Program-made: the position numbers and the translations under genes | Shown: positions 10,153 through 21,764 of the stretch, one piece after another | How the letters are laid out: each line of letters starts with the position of its first letter | Position numbering within the stretch: position 1 is the first letter of the stretch | Notes under the pieces: generated by a model | Seen by the model: only the letters and a program-made list of their open reading frames with translations | Databases searched by the model: none | What the model was told of the DNA's origin: nothing | Assembly: GCA_027563935.2 (NCBI GenBank) | Contig: CM050448.1 | Location: 66,659,843 to 66,723,842, forward strand | Direction of reading: 5' to 3' | From: Costus lasius | Lineage: Eukaryota > Streptophyta > Magnoliopsida > Zingiberales > Costaceae | DNA: 64,000 bases

Positions 10153-11651
10153 GGGCAGGAGATTTATTGGATCTCATACGCAGTGATGTGTGTGGGCCAT
10201 TCAGTAAACAAGTCAGAGGAGGGTACAACTACTTCATCACATTTACTGATGATTTTATTAGATATGATTATGTCTATCTAATGAGACATAAATTTGAATC
10301 ATTTGAGAAATTTAAGGAGTTCAGACATAAAGTAGAGAACCATCTTGGTAGATCTATTAAAACTCTTCTATCAGATCGTGGTGGAGAGTACCTGAGTAGT
10401 GAGTTCTTAGAGAGTGTGGGATCCTATCCCCACTCACTCCTCCTAGAACACCTCAATAGAATGGTGTGTCTGAGAGGAGAAATCAAACTTTGTTGGACAT
10501 GGTTCGATCTATAATGAGTCATGCAACTCTACCACCTTCATTATGGGGATATACACTTGAGACAGCTTCTCTTGTACTGAATAATGTTCCATCTAAGAGT
10601 GTCTCCAAGATTCCATACGAGGTATAGAGTGGGAGATGACCTAACCTCTCTTTTGTTAGGATCTAGGGATGTGAGGCTTATGTCAAACGTCAGGATTCTA
10701 GCAAGCTAGAACCCAGATCTGATAAATGTGTGTTTGTGGGGGTATCCTAAGGAAACTAATGGATACTACTTCTATGTCCCTACCGAGAACGAAGTCTTTG
10801 TTGCTTAGGGTACTGTCTTTTTAGAGAAAGAATTTCTCAAGAAAGAAGTTAGTGGGAGAAAGTTTGACTTGGACGAGGTCCAAGTGGAACCACAAGACAC
10901 AGAGATGGAACCTGAGCCACCTGCACCGGTTGCTAGGCAACCAGAGGCTCAATCACAGGTCCCATGTAGGTCTGGGAGGATTCGTCGTGCACTTGAGAGG
11001 TATGGGTCACTGCCAACCCAACACGACAGGATCTTCATCATTGAGGATGAGTCCAGAACCTATCATGAGACGGTCGCTGGACCGAACTCTGAGAGATGGC
11101 TTGAGGCCATGAGATCTGAGATGGATTCCATGTCAGCTAACCAAGTCTAGGATTTGATTGAGCTGCTTGATGGAGTAACACCCATAGGTGATAAATGCTT
11201 CTTCAAAAGGAAGACTGACATGGATGATAACATAGTTACCTATAAGGGTAGACTTGTGGCTAAAGGATTCAGACAAGTCCACAGGGTGGACTATGCTGAA
11301 ACCTTCTCGCCATTCGCCATGATCAAATCCATTCGGATTTTGCTTGCTATAACTACATATCATGACTATAAGATATGGCAGATGGATGTTAAGATAGCGT
11401 TCCTTAATGGGAAGCTGACAGAGGATGTGTACATGACACAACCTGATGGCTTCATCCATCTTGCAGATGCCAGTAAGATCTGCAGGCTAAAGAAATCCAT
11501 TTATGGATTAAAGTAAGCATCTCGAAGTTGGAATCTTCGGTTTGATGAAGCTGTGAGAGATTATGGCTTTATCAAAAGTGAAGATGACGCCTGTGTGTAC
11601 AGAAAATTCAGTGGGAGCTTGGTAACTTTTCTGATCGTGTATGTCGATGAC
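10153..11651 (+). pseudogene. pol: Element P: Ty1/copia pol remnant (integrase to reverse transcriptase)
   Basis: Starts inside the integrase core: SDVCGPF and YFITFTDDF carry the first catalytic Asp region, and SDRGGEYLSSEF the second. After frameshifts near 10420 and 10620 come WGYTLETAS- and GCEAYVKR-like blocks, the PxRSGRIRR linker, then reverse transcriptase with GRLVAKGFRQV, YAETFSPFA, WQMDVKIAFLNG and finally YVDD at 11640-11651. Copia order (integrase before reverse transcriptase) is clear. Many stops make it dead. Element A is inserted directly after YVDD; the codons for ILL continue at 21872-21879 before element C begins. Gag, protease, the rest of pol and both LTRs are missing or displaced. 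Confidence 0.88.
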
Positions 11652-11916
11652 TGTTGTGTCCACAAGTGCATGGATACTCGAAGTAATAATTAAGATATCG
11701 AACTACAGAGACCTCGTTTGTCAAGTACTGAATAATCAATTTCTCACTAGCTAGGCAATCAAAAATGATGAAAGCAAACTATCAGAAACTACACGAAAAT
11801 GTCAGAGAGAGAAACTGGGACTAGGGTTTCATCCACCTTAATTTCAATGACTAGATATAAATAAGTGTTCATCAATTTAATTTTATTATGATAAAGATAA
11901 AATTTACTTTGAAAAG

Positions 11917-12090
11917 AAATTATCTCACTTTCGCGCAGATAATTTACAAAGAACCAATCCTGACTTTCGCACAGGATTTATTCAATGCTAAAGATAAGTA
12001 AATCATTGACAAATAACTCAAAGATCATTTTCGTGCTTCCAAATCCTAAGTCAATCATCTCAAGTGAAAACTATATACTTTCATACTACA
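11917..12090 (-). other. Stem-loop array in element A 3' LTR
   Basis: AAATTATCT (11917-11925) pairs perfectly with AGATAATTT (11937-11945). AATCCT (11956-11961) pairs with AGGATT (11973-11978). Two weaker stems follow. On the element's sense strand the loops read GCGCGAAAGTG and GTGCGAAAGTC, the same class as the loops in C and D. Confidence 0.65.
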
Positions 12091-12939
12091 ATTTTCATAG
12101 GTTCTACTTAAGGTTCTCCAACGATCTGATACTCGATTTCTCACAGTATCATCATGTTTATTTCATTAACTCAATCCTAGATTCACATTATGAACATGAC
12201 ATTATACTTCTAAAATCAAGAAATAAGAACAAACTTAATTTCTTACGATAAGTTCTTAACATTCAATTTTAGGGTTCCAAGTTTTCGCAAATAACTTTTC
12301 AGTCCATATCACAAAAACTCTAAATAATGCTGGTAAAATGAATCTAAGGAGAATTAAAGGCAATCGTCACATAAGTAGAATTATCATATTAAAATTATCT
12401 TGACGAAATAAAAGTCATCTAGTCATAAGAAATTAAGGGGATTATACCCCATGTCCCATGAAGTGTTTAAGCTAGCATAGTTGAAGAATTACAATAAACT
12501 ATTGTTTCAAAGGATTAGAAATCAAAAGGAAAGAGGAAATCAAATAGCAGCACGGCTGTAATGCCATAATTTTACAATAGAAGGTGCAATGAACAGTGCT
12601 GGCGATGCTTCCTTTGTCGATTTCTCGTCCGATCGATCCCCTTTTACTTTAAAACTTATGGATTATGTTCTATTCCTCTAGGCGCAGCTTCCCTTCAAAT
12701 TTCACGGCCAGAGATGCACTATACGCTTCTCGGCGGCAAAACCTAGGGCGACGGCGAAAATCTCAATTTCTCTCTCGATCGTGGATGAAAATTAGGGCTT
12801 TTCATGTTTGTCTCCTCTCTTTGATCTCCTCCGTATTTTCCTTTTTACAGATCTCAAATTGATGGTCTAGATCGTCCGAAATCATCCGCGCAAGAATCGA
12901 GCTTCAAAAATACCTGTGAAAGTCGGTTGTCCAGGTTAG

Positions 12940-13265
12940 AATTGCGGCTGTGTTTTTAATTATAGCAGTGCCGTAATTTCAGTAAAGTTTTTTGTATAGA
13001 AATCGACCATGATTACGGCCTGTGATATCCATTACGGCGGTGCCATAATTTCAGCAAATCTCTCGGGTGAAAAATCTATCGAAATTATGGCCCGTAATAT
13101 GGATTACGGTAGTGCCGTAATATCTGCAAAACTTTATGTTCAAAATTCACCCCAAATTATGGCAGTGCTGCAAAATTACTGTAGTGCCGTGGTTTGTTCT
13201 GTAGGTTCAGTGAAACCATGGTACCATAATATTAATTACGGCCCTATCGTAATTTGGTTTGAGGC
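12940..13265. repeat. TTACGGCCGTAA-type repeats in element A 3' LTR
   Basis: Units of about 70 bp run CTCTCGGGTGAAAAA, then ATTATGGCCCGTAAT, a short spacer, then ATTACGGTAGTGCCGTAAT. The right LTR copy has the same units at 21515-21760. Confidence 0.8.
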
Positions 13266-13528
13266 TTCAATTCTTCATGAAAATTGACATGTAATATCTT
13301 CCTGATTATGGAGATTCATCTTTGCATCTGAATTTGCTTGAAAACGCCTTAAAATGGTGCCTTTTTATCTGAAAATTATCAAAAACTAGTAAAGGTGTAG
13401 ATTCTGCAATATTTGATAAATAAGACATAAAAATAAGCAAAAGAGCATGAATATGACAAAAAAGACCTATCAACTGGCACAAAATTTACTACGAATTTTC
13501 GTGTCATCAAATACATAAGGCTCAAACT

Positions 13529-13546
13529 TTGCTTGTCCTCAAGCAA
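13529..13546 (-). other. TTGCTTG-AGGA-CAAGCAA hairpin near the element A 3' LTR
   Basis: A perfect seven-base-pair stem with a four-base loop, 19 bp inside the 3' LTR. D has the identical hairpin at 46473-46490, 21 bp from its 3' LTR. Confidence 0.8.
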
Positions 13547-14046
13547 GATCAAAAACTGATCAAAGGAATAGACTTTATCATGAAGAATAAATTTCTAAAA
13601 TATAATCACCAATGAAAAATTCTCACCAATCGTTTCATAAAATTATAAATAAATATATCATCATTTGAATTCAATCCTCAAGATCCACAGCCTGATCAAA
13701 TAAAATTTTACAACTTGTACAATAAGTAGAATTTCAATCTCAAGATTTCACCCAGTTTCAGTTCAAACCTATCATACTTTTGTATACAGGAATAGGATTT
13801 CCAAGATCTTTTTCCCCTCAGAATTCTTTTAGTTCCTCCCTTTGTATGTATCGTTCACATTCTCTAATTCATTTACCACCTTTTTTTTTTTCTGGTCACG
13901 AAGTTAGAGTACATTGATCACATAATCAATGTAATAGAACTCATATCCAAAGATAGTGGATTTAATGTGAAACGATTTCTCTCATGGTATGTACCCACAT
14001 AGATACATGCTTTTTTTCTTTGGAATTCAACTCTTAACTTAGGAAC

Positions 14047-14066
14047 CACCGCAAATCGACACGGTG
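14047..14066 (-). other. CACCG/CGGTG hairpin, element A
   Basis: Second copy of a paired motif in the 3' non-coding region. The stem CACCG/CGGTG replaces CACTGC/GCAGTG seen elsewhere. On the sense strand it follows TGACTCCTCGTCTTGG. Confidence 0.6.
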
Positions 14067-14137
14067 CCAAGACGAGGAGTCATTCTCTTGATTTTTTCTT
14101 TTTCTCTCATTTTGACTTCAACCCAAGCCTTTAGTAC

Positions 14138-14158
14138 CACTGCCAATTTTGCGCAATG
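14138..14158 (-). other. CATTGC/GCAGTG hairpin, element A
   Basis: On the sense strand CATTGC, a nine-base loop and GCAGTG pair with one G-U. In D the stem is the fully Watson-Crick CACTGC/GCAGTG at 45973-45993 with nearly the same loop. Confidence 0.6.
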
Positions 14159-14809
14159 CTAAGTAAGAGAGTCATCACTCTCTTTATTTGGATTATGGAA
14201 TCTTTCTTCCTAACAAATAGTAGATAGGATGAACATCAACTAAATTAATCAATCAATATCAATTCAAAAAAAATCATATTCATATGCAAATTTTATTTAA
14301 AGAAGTAGCTTCACTTTTTAAACCAAATTCACCAAATAACATTCTCACCCAAAATTTTATTCATCAATCAGTGAAAAATTCCAAAAGGCAGATATATATA
14401 AGAGAAATAAATTCAACACAATAGGTTTAGTCCTAATCATAGGCATAAACTCATTCATCATCAAGAGAATCATTTTATCAATAGAAGTTTCTCAAAAACA
14501 TATTACACCACAAGATAATCATAACAGGAGGGAGTCACATACATTCAAAAATAAAACTATACATTCAATTATGCATTAGAATACACCTAAACAAGGTGCT
14601 CAATCTCAATCATATCATCAAATATCATACAATTCAATTGCATCAATATCAAAAATTCAAACTCAAAATATATCAGTACAACCCAATCGAATCAATATCA
14701 ATATCTGAATATCATACAACCCAATCGAATGATGAAGCAGTCAAGTAGGAATAAGCCAAAATAGTGTGGGCGGACACAACGGGTTTGGAAGAGTCATCCT
14801 TCCAAAACT

Positions 14810-16233
14810 CTACTCATCATCACCTGATTTAATCTCCTTGGTGTCCTCAGTGGCTGCGTCCATAGGATCATCCTGCTGCACTCCCTGATCTCCACCATAG
14901 ACTCCACCTCTCCTAGTGTCCTCAAAACCAAAACGGTCATATAAGAAATTTCCCATCTCCTCCATGTAGTTTCCCAGCTCTTCAACATTGTGGTGTAGAT
15001 GATACATGGAGTCAGACATCTTCACCATGGTATCAAGCATCCTCTCCATGGTACATCCCTGACGGTACATCTCTGTGGAGAGAGACTGGAAACTGGGGTC
15101 AAATGCACTGGCCCATCCTCTCTCAGTAGCACGGTGTGAAGAGCCCGAAGCTCGGTGTGAGGGTGACTCTGTAGCTCCCTGAGACGGTGGATCCATACCC
15201 ATCCCGAATGGGTCATCTCTACCACCCCAGGTGGGTGGTGGTGGCACGGTGTCCAAAGGTTGTGCGAAGGTGGCCTCTGTATCGCTAGGTGAAAGCTTCC
15301 AATTTTCTTGATTCTTAACTGTAGTCTTGTCAATGTGGGGTAGGGGTAGAGTAGGTGCTCCAGGTCCTAGAACAAAACAAAATGTATCCCCCTCTCTAAC
15401 AATCATTCTCATAGCTATGCAAGACTCAATATCTAATCTTGCATTCCCTTTAGCCACTTCAACTCCATAGGGTTCTATATTCAAATGAAGGGTTATAGGA
15501 GTGATCAACCCCCCTATCACAATTGCCCCTTTCTTAGCTCGAGCAACCTTATGCATGTGCTTGATAAGAAAAAAAGCAACATCAACTGGATATACATGTA
15601 ACATCCCCCATAAGAAATATAACTCAGATTGACGGACCATGCCGTCACTATCTCCTCTCCCAAAAACTATGTGGGCCAAAACTCTATGTACATATTTGAT
15701 ACAAGGATTCAAAATCTTCGAAGCACGAGCTAAGACTGCAGAAAATTGATTTTCACTAGTGATTTGGTTCTAGAAAACATTCTCTATGAAACCCACTGGT
15801 ACTTGGGTGTATCCTCCTGATGATAAGTAAAAGATGGTCCGGATGTCTCTCAAAGTAAGTTTCCTTTCAATGTTGGCTAATCTGAAAGTAATTTCTCCAT
15901 CAGCATGTCGGTTAGTGAACTCATCAAGCCCCATATCCAGACTACTCAGAAACTCCAAAACCAAGGGAAGGTACGTGGGCAGTGTCATTTCAAAAAATTG
16001 TTTTGCCCTTATTTGGTTGAACATCCAAAAGACATCATCATAAAGGCCTAGTGCCTCAATGTGCGTCGATCCTCATACTTGGTATTCACAACTCTCCTAG
16101 CCACCAATTGGTTGTATCTGGCCTCTTGGATTTCATCCCTAAAAATGATGCCATAAGGATTTTGGGGTGTTGAAGACTCGGCAAGGGCTTTTCCTCTTCT
16201 CTTGGAAACTACGGTCTTAGTCTTAGGTGCCAT
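14810..16233 (-). pseudogene. Element A ATHILA ORF1-type gene
   Basis: Starts ATG at 16233 (MAPKTKTVVSKRRGKAL), then PYGIIFRDE, a frameshift near 16040, FFEMTLPTYLPLVLEFLSSL, EITFRLANIERKLTLRDI, a stop near 15770, then a 300-codon open part with KYVHRVLAHIVFGRGDSDGM and AFFLIKHMHKVA, a proline-rich linker, a helical Met-rich segment (MYRQGCTMERMLDTMVKMSD) and an acidic tail ending KSGDDE. The block order matches the ORF1 genes of B and C. It belongs to the ATHILA ORF1 type, whose role is not known. No signal peptide or membrane helix is visible. Two lesions make it a pseudogene. Confidence 0.8.
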
Positions 16234-16810
16234 CTGATGAATTCTATTTATCACTTGCTGAAATAAGCTGCAAAACTGAAACTTGAACACAATATAGCAA
16301 GAATCCCGTTCTAATAGAAATCACACTTTCAATCTCCTTAGGTATGAACATTCTTACTCAACAAGCATCATAGAAACAAGATTCAGTTAAATCCAAACTT
16401 ATACCCAAATTTTGACTAGAAAAAAAAACGTGCGGGCGAATAGTAAACTGAAGAACACCATTGATTGAGCTCATTCAAGCATCAAAATCACTATAAAACC
16501 GTCAAAATTATCTCGAAACGAACTATGAAGGAACACTTATCATCTAAGGAGCAAATGTGAACAAACATTTCAGAAATCGACCAAGAATCGGGAGAGAACA
16601 AGAAAGGGGCGGAACTGAGCGCAAAATCTCACCAAAACGAAGAAATCGGGCAAGATAGTACCAAATCGACGGCCGAAGTTGGACGGGAAGCATCGCCAGC
16701 GAGCTCTGAAGGTCGGAGAAGGTTGAGAGCTTGAAGTCGGTGCGAGAGAGTGGAGAAAAACCCTAAAACACGGTATAGAAACCCTAAAAACGGTAGAGTA
16801 AATCGTGTGG
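16234..16810 (-). promoter_or_regulatory. Leader of element A ORF1 with a possible intron
   Basis: On the minus strand the text just before the start codon ends CATCAG/ATGGCACC, and TTTTG/GTGAGATTTTGC at 16632 is a good plant splice donor; together they could bound a 5' leader intron of about 400 bp. Upstream, AAACCCTAAAA words (plus strand, 16758 and 16779) are telo-box-like. This resembles the first exon and intron of a plant gene. Inference only. Confidence 0.35.
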
Positions 16811-17370
16811 GATGACAGAATTATGGCCGTAATTTCTATTACGGCGGTGCCGTAATGTGGTGGATTCGAAAAACATGGGCCGTAATATCTATACGGCAGT
16901 ACCGTAAAATGCTTCAAACTCTCGGGTCAAAAAGCTACTTGAATTATGGTACCGTATAACTGATTACGGTACCGCCGTAAAACGATCAAAACTCTCAGTC
17001 GAAGAAACATTCGAAAATACAGTACCGTGAAAACTGTTATGGTCGTACCATAATATCGAAAAAAGAGATTTTTTTTAATAATAAAAATCAATTACAAAAA
17101 AAATACGGCCCGTAAAAGTATTTACGGTACTACCATAATACAGAATAAATCACGAAAACTCTCGAGTGAAGAATTTCACAAAAATACGGCCCGTGAAAAA
17201 GCTTATGGTAGTGTCGTAAAAGGAAATAAACTCTCGGGTTAATTTTGGCGTAAAAATATGGGATGTAATAATACTTACGGCAGTGCCGTAATGGTATCAA
17301 AACCTTCTATTTGAAAACGGACCGAAAATACGGCCCGTAATTTGCATTACGGTAGTGCCGTATTTTTGTA
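16811..17370. repeat. TTACGGCCGTAA-type tandem array, internal part of element A
   Basis: About seven diverged units of 60-75 bp. Each has CTCTCGGGT-AAAAA text, a first arm like TACGGCCCGTAA, a spacer of 6-10 bases and a second arm like TTACGGTAGTGCCGTAAT. Arms are mutually complementary, so each unit can fold. The unit is the same, and in the same orientation, as the one inside this element's LTRs. Confidence 0.85.
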
Positions 17371-17456
17371 CCAAACTCAATTTTTCCTGCAAAAAGAGAA
17401 TAAAAATTAATTCTAAAAATAAACTAAAATAAAAGAAACTAAGCTAAGTAAGAGTG

Positions 17457-17494
17457 CTTGGGTTGTCTGCCAAGAAGCGCTAATTTAAAGGTCA
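17457..17494 (-). other. Conserved post-polyprotein hairpin, element A copy
   Basis: On the minus strand, TGACCTTTAAATTAGCGCTT then CTTGGC-AGACAA-CCCAAG directly follows the TAA at 17495-17497 that ends the short basic tail. Five of six stem pairs are kept. In D and C the same motif follows the integrase stop. Confidence 0.75.
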
Positions 17495-17791
17495 TTAGGT
17501 TGACTGTTCTGCACTCGGATTTGATCGTGGTGGTGCCTTCGGTTGCCATTCTGACTTCTCTTTGTTTTGTTCTCCACTTCTAGGTACATAAGGCTCATTC
17601 AAGAAATAATGTTCAACTTTACCCAAGAAACTTTTTCCTTTATCAAGAAATTTTAATTTTCTTTTTCTTCTTTGTCTCTTCTTCTTTCTCTTTTCAGAAA
17701 TTGAATCAGTTTTCTTCTGAAATCCTTTATTCATGCACTCAAAAAAAGTGTCAGTCTCAATATTAGAGGGCTCATCAAATAAATTATGCAA
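17495..17791 (-). pseudogene. Basic tail of the element A polyprotein
   Basis: A 98-codon frame after the protease, with a KRKKKRQRRKRKLKF run and a tail KVEHYFLNEPYVPRSG, ending at 17495 just before the conserved hairpin. It overlaps the protease frame end by about 60 bp in another frame. It takes the place of pol. It resembles no catalytic domain, and whether it was ever expressed by frameshifting is unknown. Confidence 0.45.
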
Positions 17792-18570
17792 TTACTAACA
17801 ACATCATCTACTATATCAACACTACAACATGATCCTAAATATGATGCTTTTTTCAATGAATATGTTAAATCAAACTCAATTATATTTTCACAAATATCAA
17901 ATGTGAGTTTTCCTTTCCTAACATCTATGACTGCTCCTGCTGTGGCCAAAAATGGTCTACCAAGGATGATTGGATTTTTGGAACTTTCTTCCATTTTAAG
18001 AACCACAAAATCTGCTGGAATAAAATACTTACCTATTTGAACTGGAACATTTTCTAAAATACCAACTAGATACTTTATCGATGAATCAGTGAGCTGCAAA
18101 GATATTGAAGATTGTTTAAACTCTCCTATGTCCAATTTCCTGCAAATAGATAATGACATTATGCTTACACTAGCACCCAAATCACATAAGGCTCGGTCAA
18201 AAGTCACACTCCCAATTGAACAAGGTATAGAGAAACTACTTGTATCCTTTAATTTCGGTGGCAACTTATTCTGGATAATAGCACTACAATATTCATTTAA
18301 AGCCACAGTACCATAGTCCTCTATCTTTCTCTTATTTGACAAAATTTCTTTCAAAAATTTAGCATATGAGGGCATTTGAGATAAAGCTTCAGTGAATGGA
18401 ATATTAATGTAAAGCTTCTTTAAAAAATCAAGAAATTTCCCAAACTGCTTATCTAACTTTGCTTGCACTAGTCTCTGGGGAAAGGGTATAGGTGGCCTAT
18501 ATGGTGCAGGTGAACTAGATTTAGAAATATCTGACTGACATGGTTCATCACCTTTAGGTTCATCACCCAT
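17731..18570 (-). pseudogene. pro: Element A protease with gag linker
   Basis: A 279-codon frame. After a proline-rich PYRPPIPFPQRL linker come FLKKLYINIPFTEALSQMP and KRKIEDYGTV, then the retropepsin fold: GSVTFDRALCDLGASVSIMS with the catalytic DLGAS, LQLTDSS, FIPADFVVLKMEE and PIILGRPFLATAGAVIDV. The catalytic loop is intact, unlike in B. It is separated from gag by one stop near 18594. It would mature the Gag precursor of this pol-less element. Confidence 0.85.
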
Positions 18571-18593
18571 ATGAGGTGGTAAACTAGTTTGGG

Positions 18594-19974
18594 ACTATTC
18601 ATGCACAGGAGATTTTTCCAAGTCCAATTCATTGTCATGTTCAATCTCAGGCTCTTTTTCATTATCATCTAATCTACCCTTTGGTTCATCCAATTGCTTC
18701 CCACTCCTAGTAATGATAGCATTATAGTGCTCCCTAGAGTTTGGTTCATGTTTAGCAGGCAATTTCCCTAGGGGTCTGTAAGATATGTTTGCTTGTTGGG
18801 CTATCTGGTTCTCTAATATTTTATGGTGAGCAACAACACCATCTAATCTAGAGTTAATTTGCTTAAGGCTCTCTGTAACCTCTTCATTTTGTCTCATCTG
18901 GGCACCCATGAATTTTTCAAACATGTCTTGTAAGCTAGATTTTTGGGGTTGACTCTAATTTTGTTGTCTCTGCCAGTACCCTCTATTTTCATTCTATCCA
19001 CCAGCATGATTGTTACTCTTCGAAGATAAGTTAGGATGGTTCCTCCAACTAGGGTTGTAGGTATTAGAATAAGGATCATTGTTTTGTCTACCTTGATTAT
19101 AACACCCTAAAGCATTAATTTGTTCAGTACCCCGATTAGCAATGACTTTACACTCTTCAAAATAATGACCATTATTACCACAAATATCACACACAATAGA
19201 AGATGAAACTACAGCAGTTTGCATTTGAAAAGAATCAAATCTGTTGCACAAAGAATCTACCTTTTCAGCCAAGGTGCGCCAATTATTACTTTCATTTTTA
19301 CCCTGAGAAGGTTGATACAACACTCCTCTCTCAGTAGTCCACTGGTTATGATTCAAAGTCATCTCCTCCAGCAACTTGAAAGCATCTTCAATGGTTTTGC
19401 TCATGGGAGCTGCTCCTGCAGCAGCATCAACAGTTAGTCTAGTATTATAAAGCAATCCATTGTAAAAAGTATGTATTAAAACCCAATTTTCAAGGCCATA
19501 GTGAGGACACTTCCGTTGTAAATCATTAAAACGCTCCCATGCCTCGCTAAAAGACTCGCCATCCTTCTGTGTAAAGCTTGTAATCTGGTTCCTTAATTGG
19601 AGGGTCTTGCTGGGTGGAAAGTACTTCATCAAGAAAGCATTTGATAATTGTTCCCATGTGGTGAAGGTACCGGTAGGTTGAGCTTGAAGCCAATAACGCG
19701 CTCGGTCCCTAAGAGAAAAAGGAAACAATCTCAATTTCAATGCATAATTAGAAACACCATTAATCTTAATTGTATCACATAATTCAAGAAATAAAGCAAG
19801 GTGTTGGTTAGAATCTTCAAGTGGTGATCCTCTAAACTGATTTTGCTGGATCATAGACAAGGAAGCAGACTTGATTTCAAAATTGTTAGTTTTTATAACC
19901 GGTATAACTATACTAGAATGTATCTCTTGTGGATTAGGGGCTGCATAGTCCCTAAGTGATCTTCTTTCTACCAT
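18594..19974 (-). pseudogene. gag: Element A gag
   Basis: The first 326 codons are open from ATG at 19974: MVERRSLRDYAAP, then the retrotransposon gag core with FRGSPLEDSNQHLALFLELC, RLFPFSLRDRARYWL and FLMKYFPPSKT, then LTVDAAAG, a coiled region, and a zinc knuckle CDICGNNGHYFEEC (CX2CX4HX4C). A stop or frameshift near 18990 separates the rest (QINSRLDGVVAHHKILENQI coiled segment, then REHYNAIITRSGKQLDE), ending at a stop at 18595. It would form the particle and bind RNA. Only about two lesions separate it from the protease, the best-kept gag in the window. Confidence 0.88.
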
Positions 19975-20201
19975 GCCTACTTCTCTTTCTTGTCTCTATT
20001 CAAATCTGAGTTTCCTGCGCAGTCTAAGAGTTTTGTTAATCTCAGGGTCTAAAGGAACTAGAGGTCGTGATCTAAGATTCCTGCGCATGCAAAGTAGATA
20101 GATCAAATAAGCTCAATATAAGCAAAAAAACAGAAAATAAACAAAACCTAGTCTAGCAATACTTTCAATATCTTCAATATTGACAAAAACCAAGGTCCCT
20201 G

Positions 20202-20219
20202 GCAACGACGCCAAAATCT
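20202..20219 (-). other. Primer-binding site of element A, tRNA-Asp type
   Basis: On the minus strand, just after the 5' LTR, the sequence reads TTTTGGCGTCGTTGCCAGGG, close to the TGGCGCCGTTGCCGGGGA site of D. This tRNA-Asp-type site is usual for Athila-like elements. A few substitutions are present. Confidence 0.85.
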
Positions 20220-20484
20220 TGTTGCGTCCACAAGTGCATGGATACTCGAAGTAATAATTAAGATATCGAACCATAGAGACCTCATTTGTCAAGTACCGAA
20301 TAATCGATTTCTCACTAGCTAGGCAATCGAAAATGATGAAAGAAAACTATCAGAAACTACACGAAAATGTTAGAGAGAGAAACTGGCACTAGGGTTTCAT
20401 CCACCTTAATTTTAATGACTAGATATAAATAAGTGTTCGTCAGTTTAATTTTATTATGATAAAGATATAATTTACGTTAAAAAG

Positions 20485-20655
20485 AAATTATCTCGCTTTC
20501 GCGTAGACAATTTACAAAGAACCAATCCTCACTTTCGTACAGGATTTATTCAATGCTAAAGATAAGTAAATCATTGGAAAAGAACTCAAAGATCACTTTC
20601 GTGCATCCAAATCCTAAGTCAATCATCTCAAGTGAAAAGTATATACTTTCATACT
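20485..20655 (-). other. Stem-loop array in element A 5' LTR
   Basis: Four stem-loops 265-435 bp from the primer site. AAATTATCT/AGACAATTT (20485-20513, one mismatch), AATCCT/AGGATT (20524-20546), GATC...GCATC (20591-20607) and AGTAT/ATACT (20638-20655). Sense-strand loops are ACGCGAAAGCG, GTACGAAAGTG, GCACGAAAGTG and GAAAGTAT. Confidence 0.65.
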
Positions 20656-21764
20656 ATAATTTTCACAGGTTCTACTTAAGGTTCTCCAACGATCCGATAC
20701 TTGATTTCTCACAGTATCATCATGTTTATTTCATTAACTCAATCCTAGATTCACATTATGAACATGGCATTATACTTCTATAATCAAGAAATAAGAACAA
20801 ACCTAATTTCTTACGATGAGTTCATAACATTGAATTTTAGGGTTCCAAGTTTTCGCAAATAACTTTTCAGTCTATATCACAAAAACTCTAAAAAATGCTA
20901 GTAAAATGAATCTAAGGAGAATTAAAGGCAATCGTCACATAAGTAGAATTATCATATTAAAATTATCCTGACAAAATAAAAGTCATCTTGTTATAAGAAA
21001 TTAAGGGGATTATACCGCATGACCCATGAAGTGTTTAAGCTAGCATAGTTGAAGAATTACAATAAACCATTGTTTCAAAGGATTATAAATTAAAAGGAAA
21101 GAGGAAATAAAATAACAGCACCGCTGTAATGAAAATTACAGTCGTAATTTTACTCTAGAAGGCGCGATGAACAGTGCTGGCGACGCTTCCTTTGTCGATT
21201 TCTCCTCTGATCGATACCCTTTTGCTCTGAAACTTCTGGAGTATGTTCTCTTCCTCTAGGCGCAGCTTCCCTTCAAATTTGACGGCCGGAGATGCACTGT
21301 ACACTTCCCGGCGGGAAAACCTAGGGGGGCGGCAAAAATCTCAATTTCTCTCTCGATCGTGGATGAAATTAGGGCTTTTCATGTCTGTCTCCTCTCTTCG
21401 ATCTCCTCCATATTTTTCTTTTTATAGATCTCAAATTGATGGTCTAGATCATCCGAAATCATCCGCGCAAGAATTGGGCTTCAAAAATACCTGTGAAACT
21501 CAGCTGTCTAGGTTAGAATTACGGCCGTGTTTTTAATTACGGCAGTGCCTTAATTTCAGCAAAGTTTTCTGTATAAAAATCGACCAGGATTATGGCCTGT
21601 GATATCCATTATGGTAGTGCCGTAGTTCAGCAAATCTCTCGGGTGAAAAATCTATTGAAATTACGGCCCGTAATATGGATTACGGCAATGCCATAATATC
21701 TGCAAAACTTTATTGTGAAAATTCACCCCAAATTATGGCAGTGCTCCAAAATTTTGGTAGTGCT

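Larger units (their letters stand above)
11652..13509 (-). repeat. Element A 3' LTR (left copy)
   Basis: 1858 bp; plus-strand ends TGTTGTGTCC and GTGTCATCA. It carries the hairpin array at 11917-12090 and TTACGGCCGTAA-type repeats at 12940-13260. It is the longer of the two LTRs. Confidence 0.93.
13510..14809 (-). other. Element A 3' non-coding region
   Basis: AT-rich sequence between the ORF1 stop and the 3' LTR, without a gene. It contains the TTGCTTG hairpin and the two CACTGC-type hairpins listed separately. The homologous region of D (45084-46511) has the same landmarks in the same order. Confidence 0.7.
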
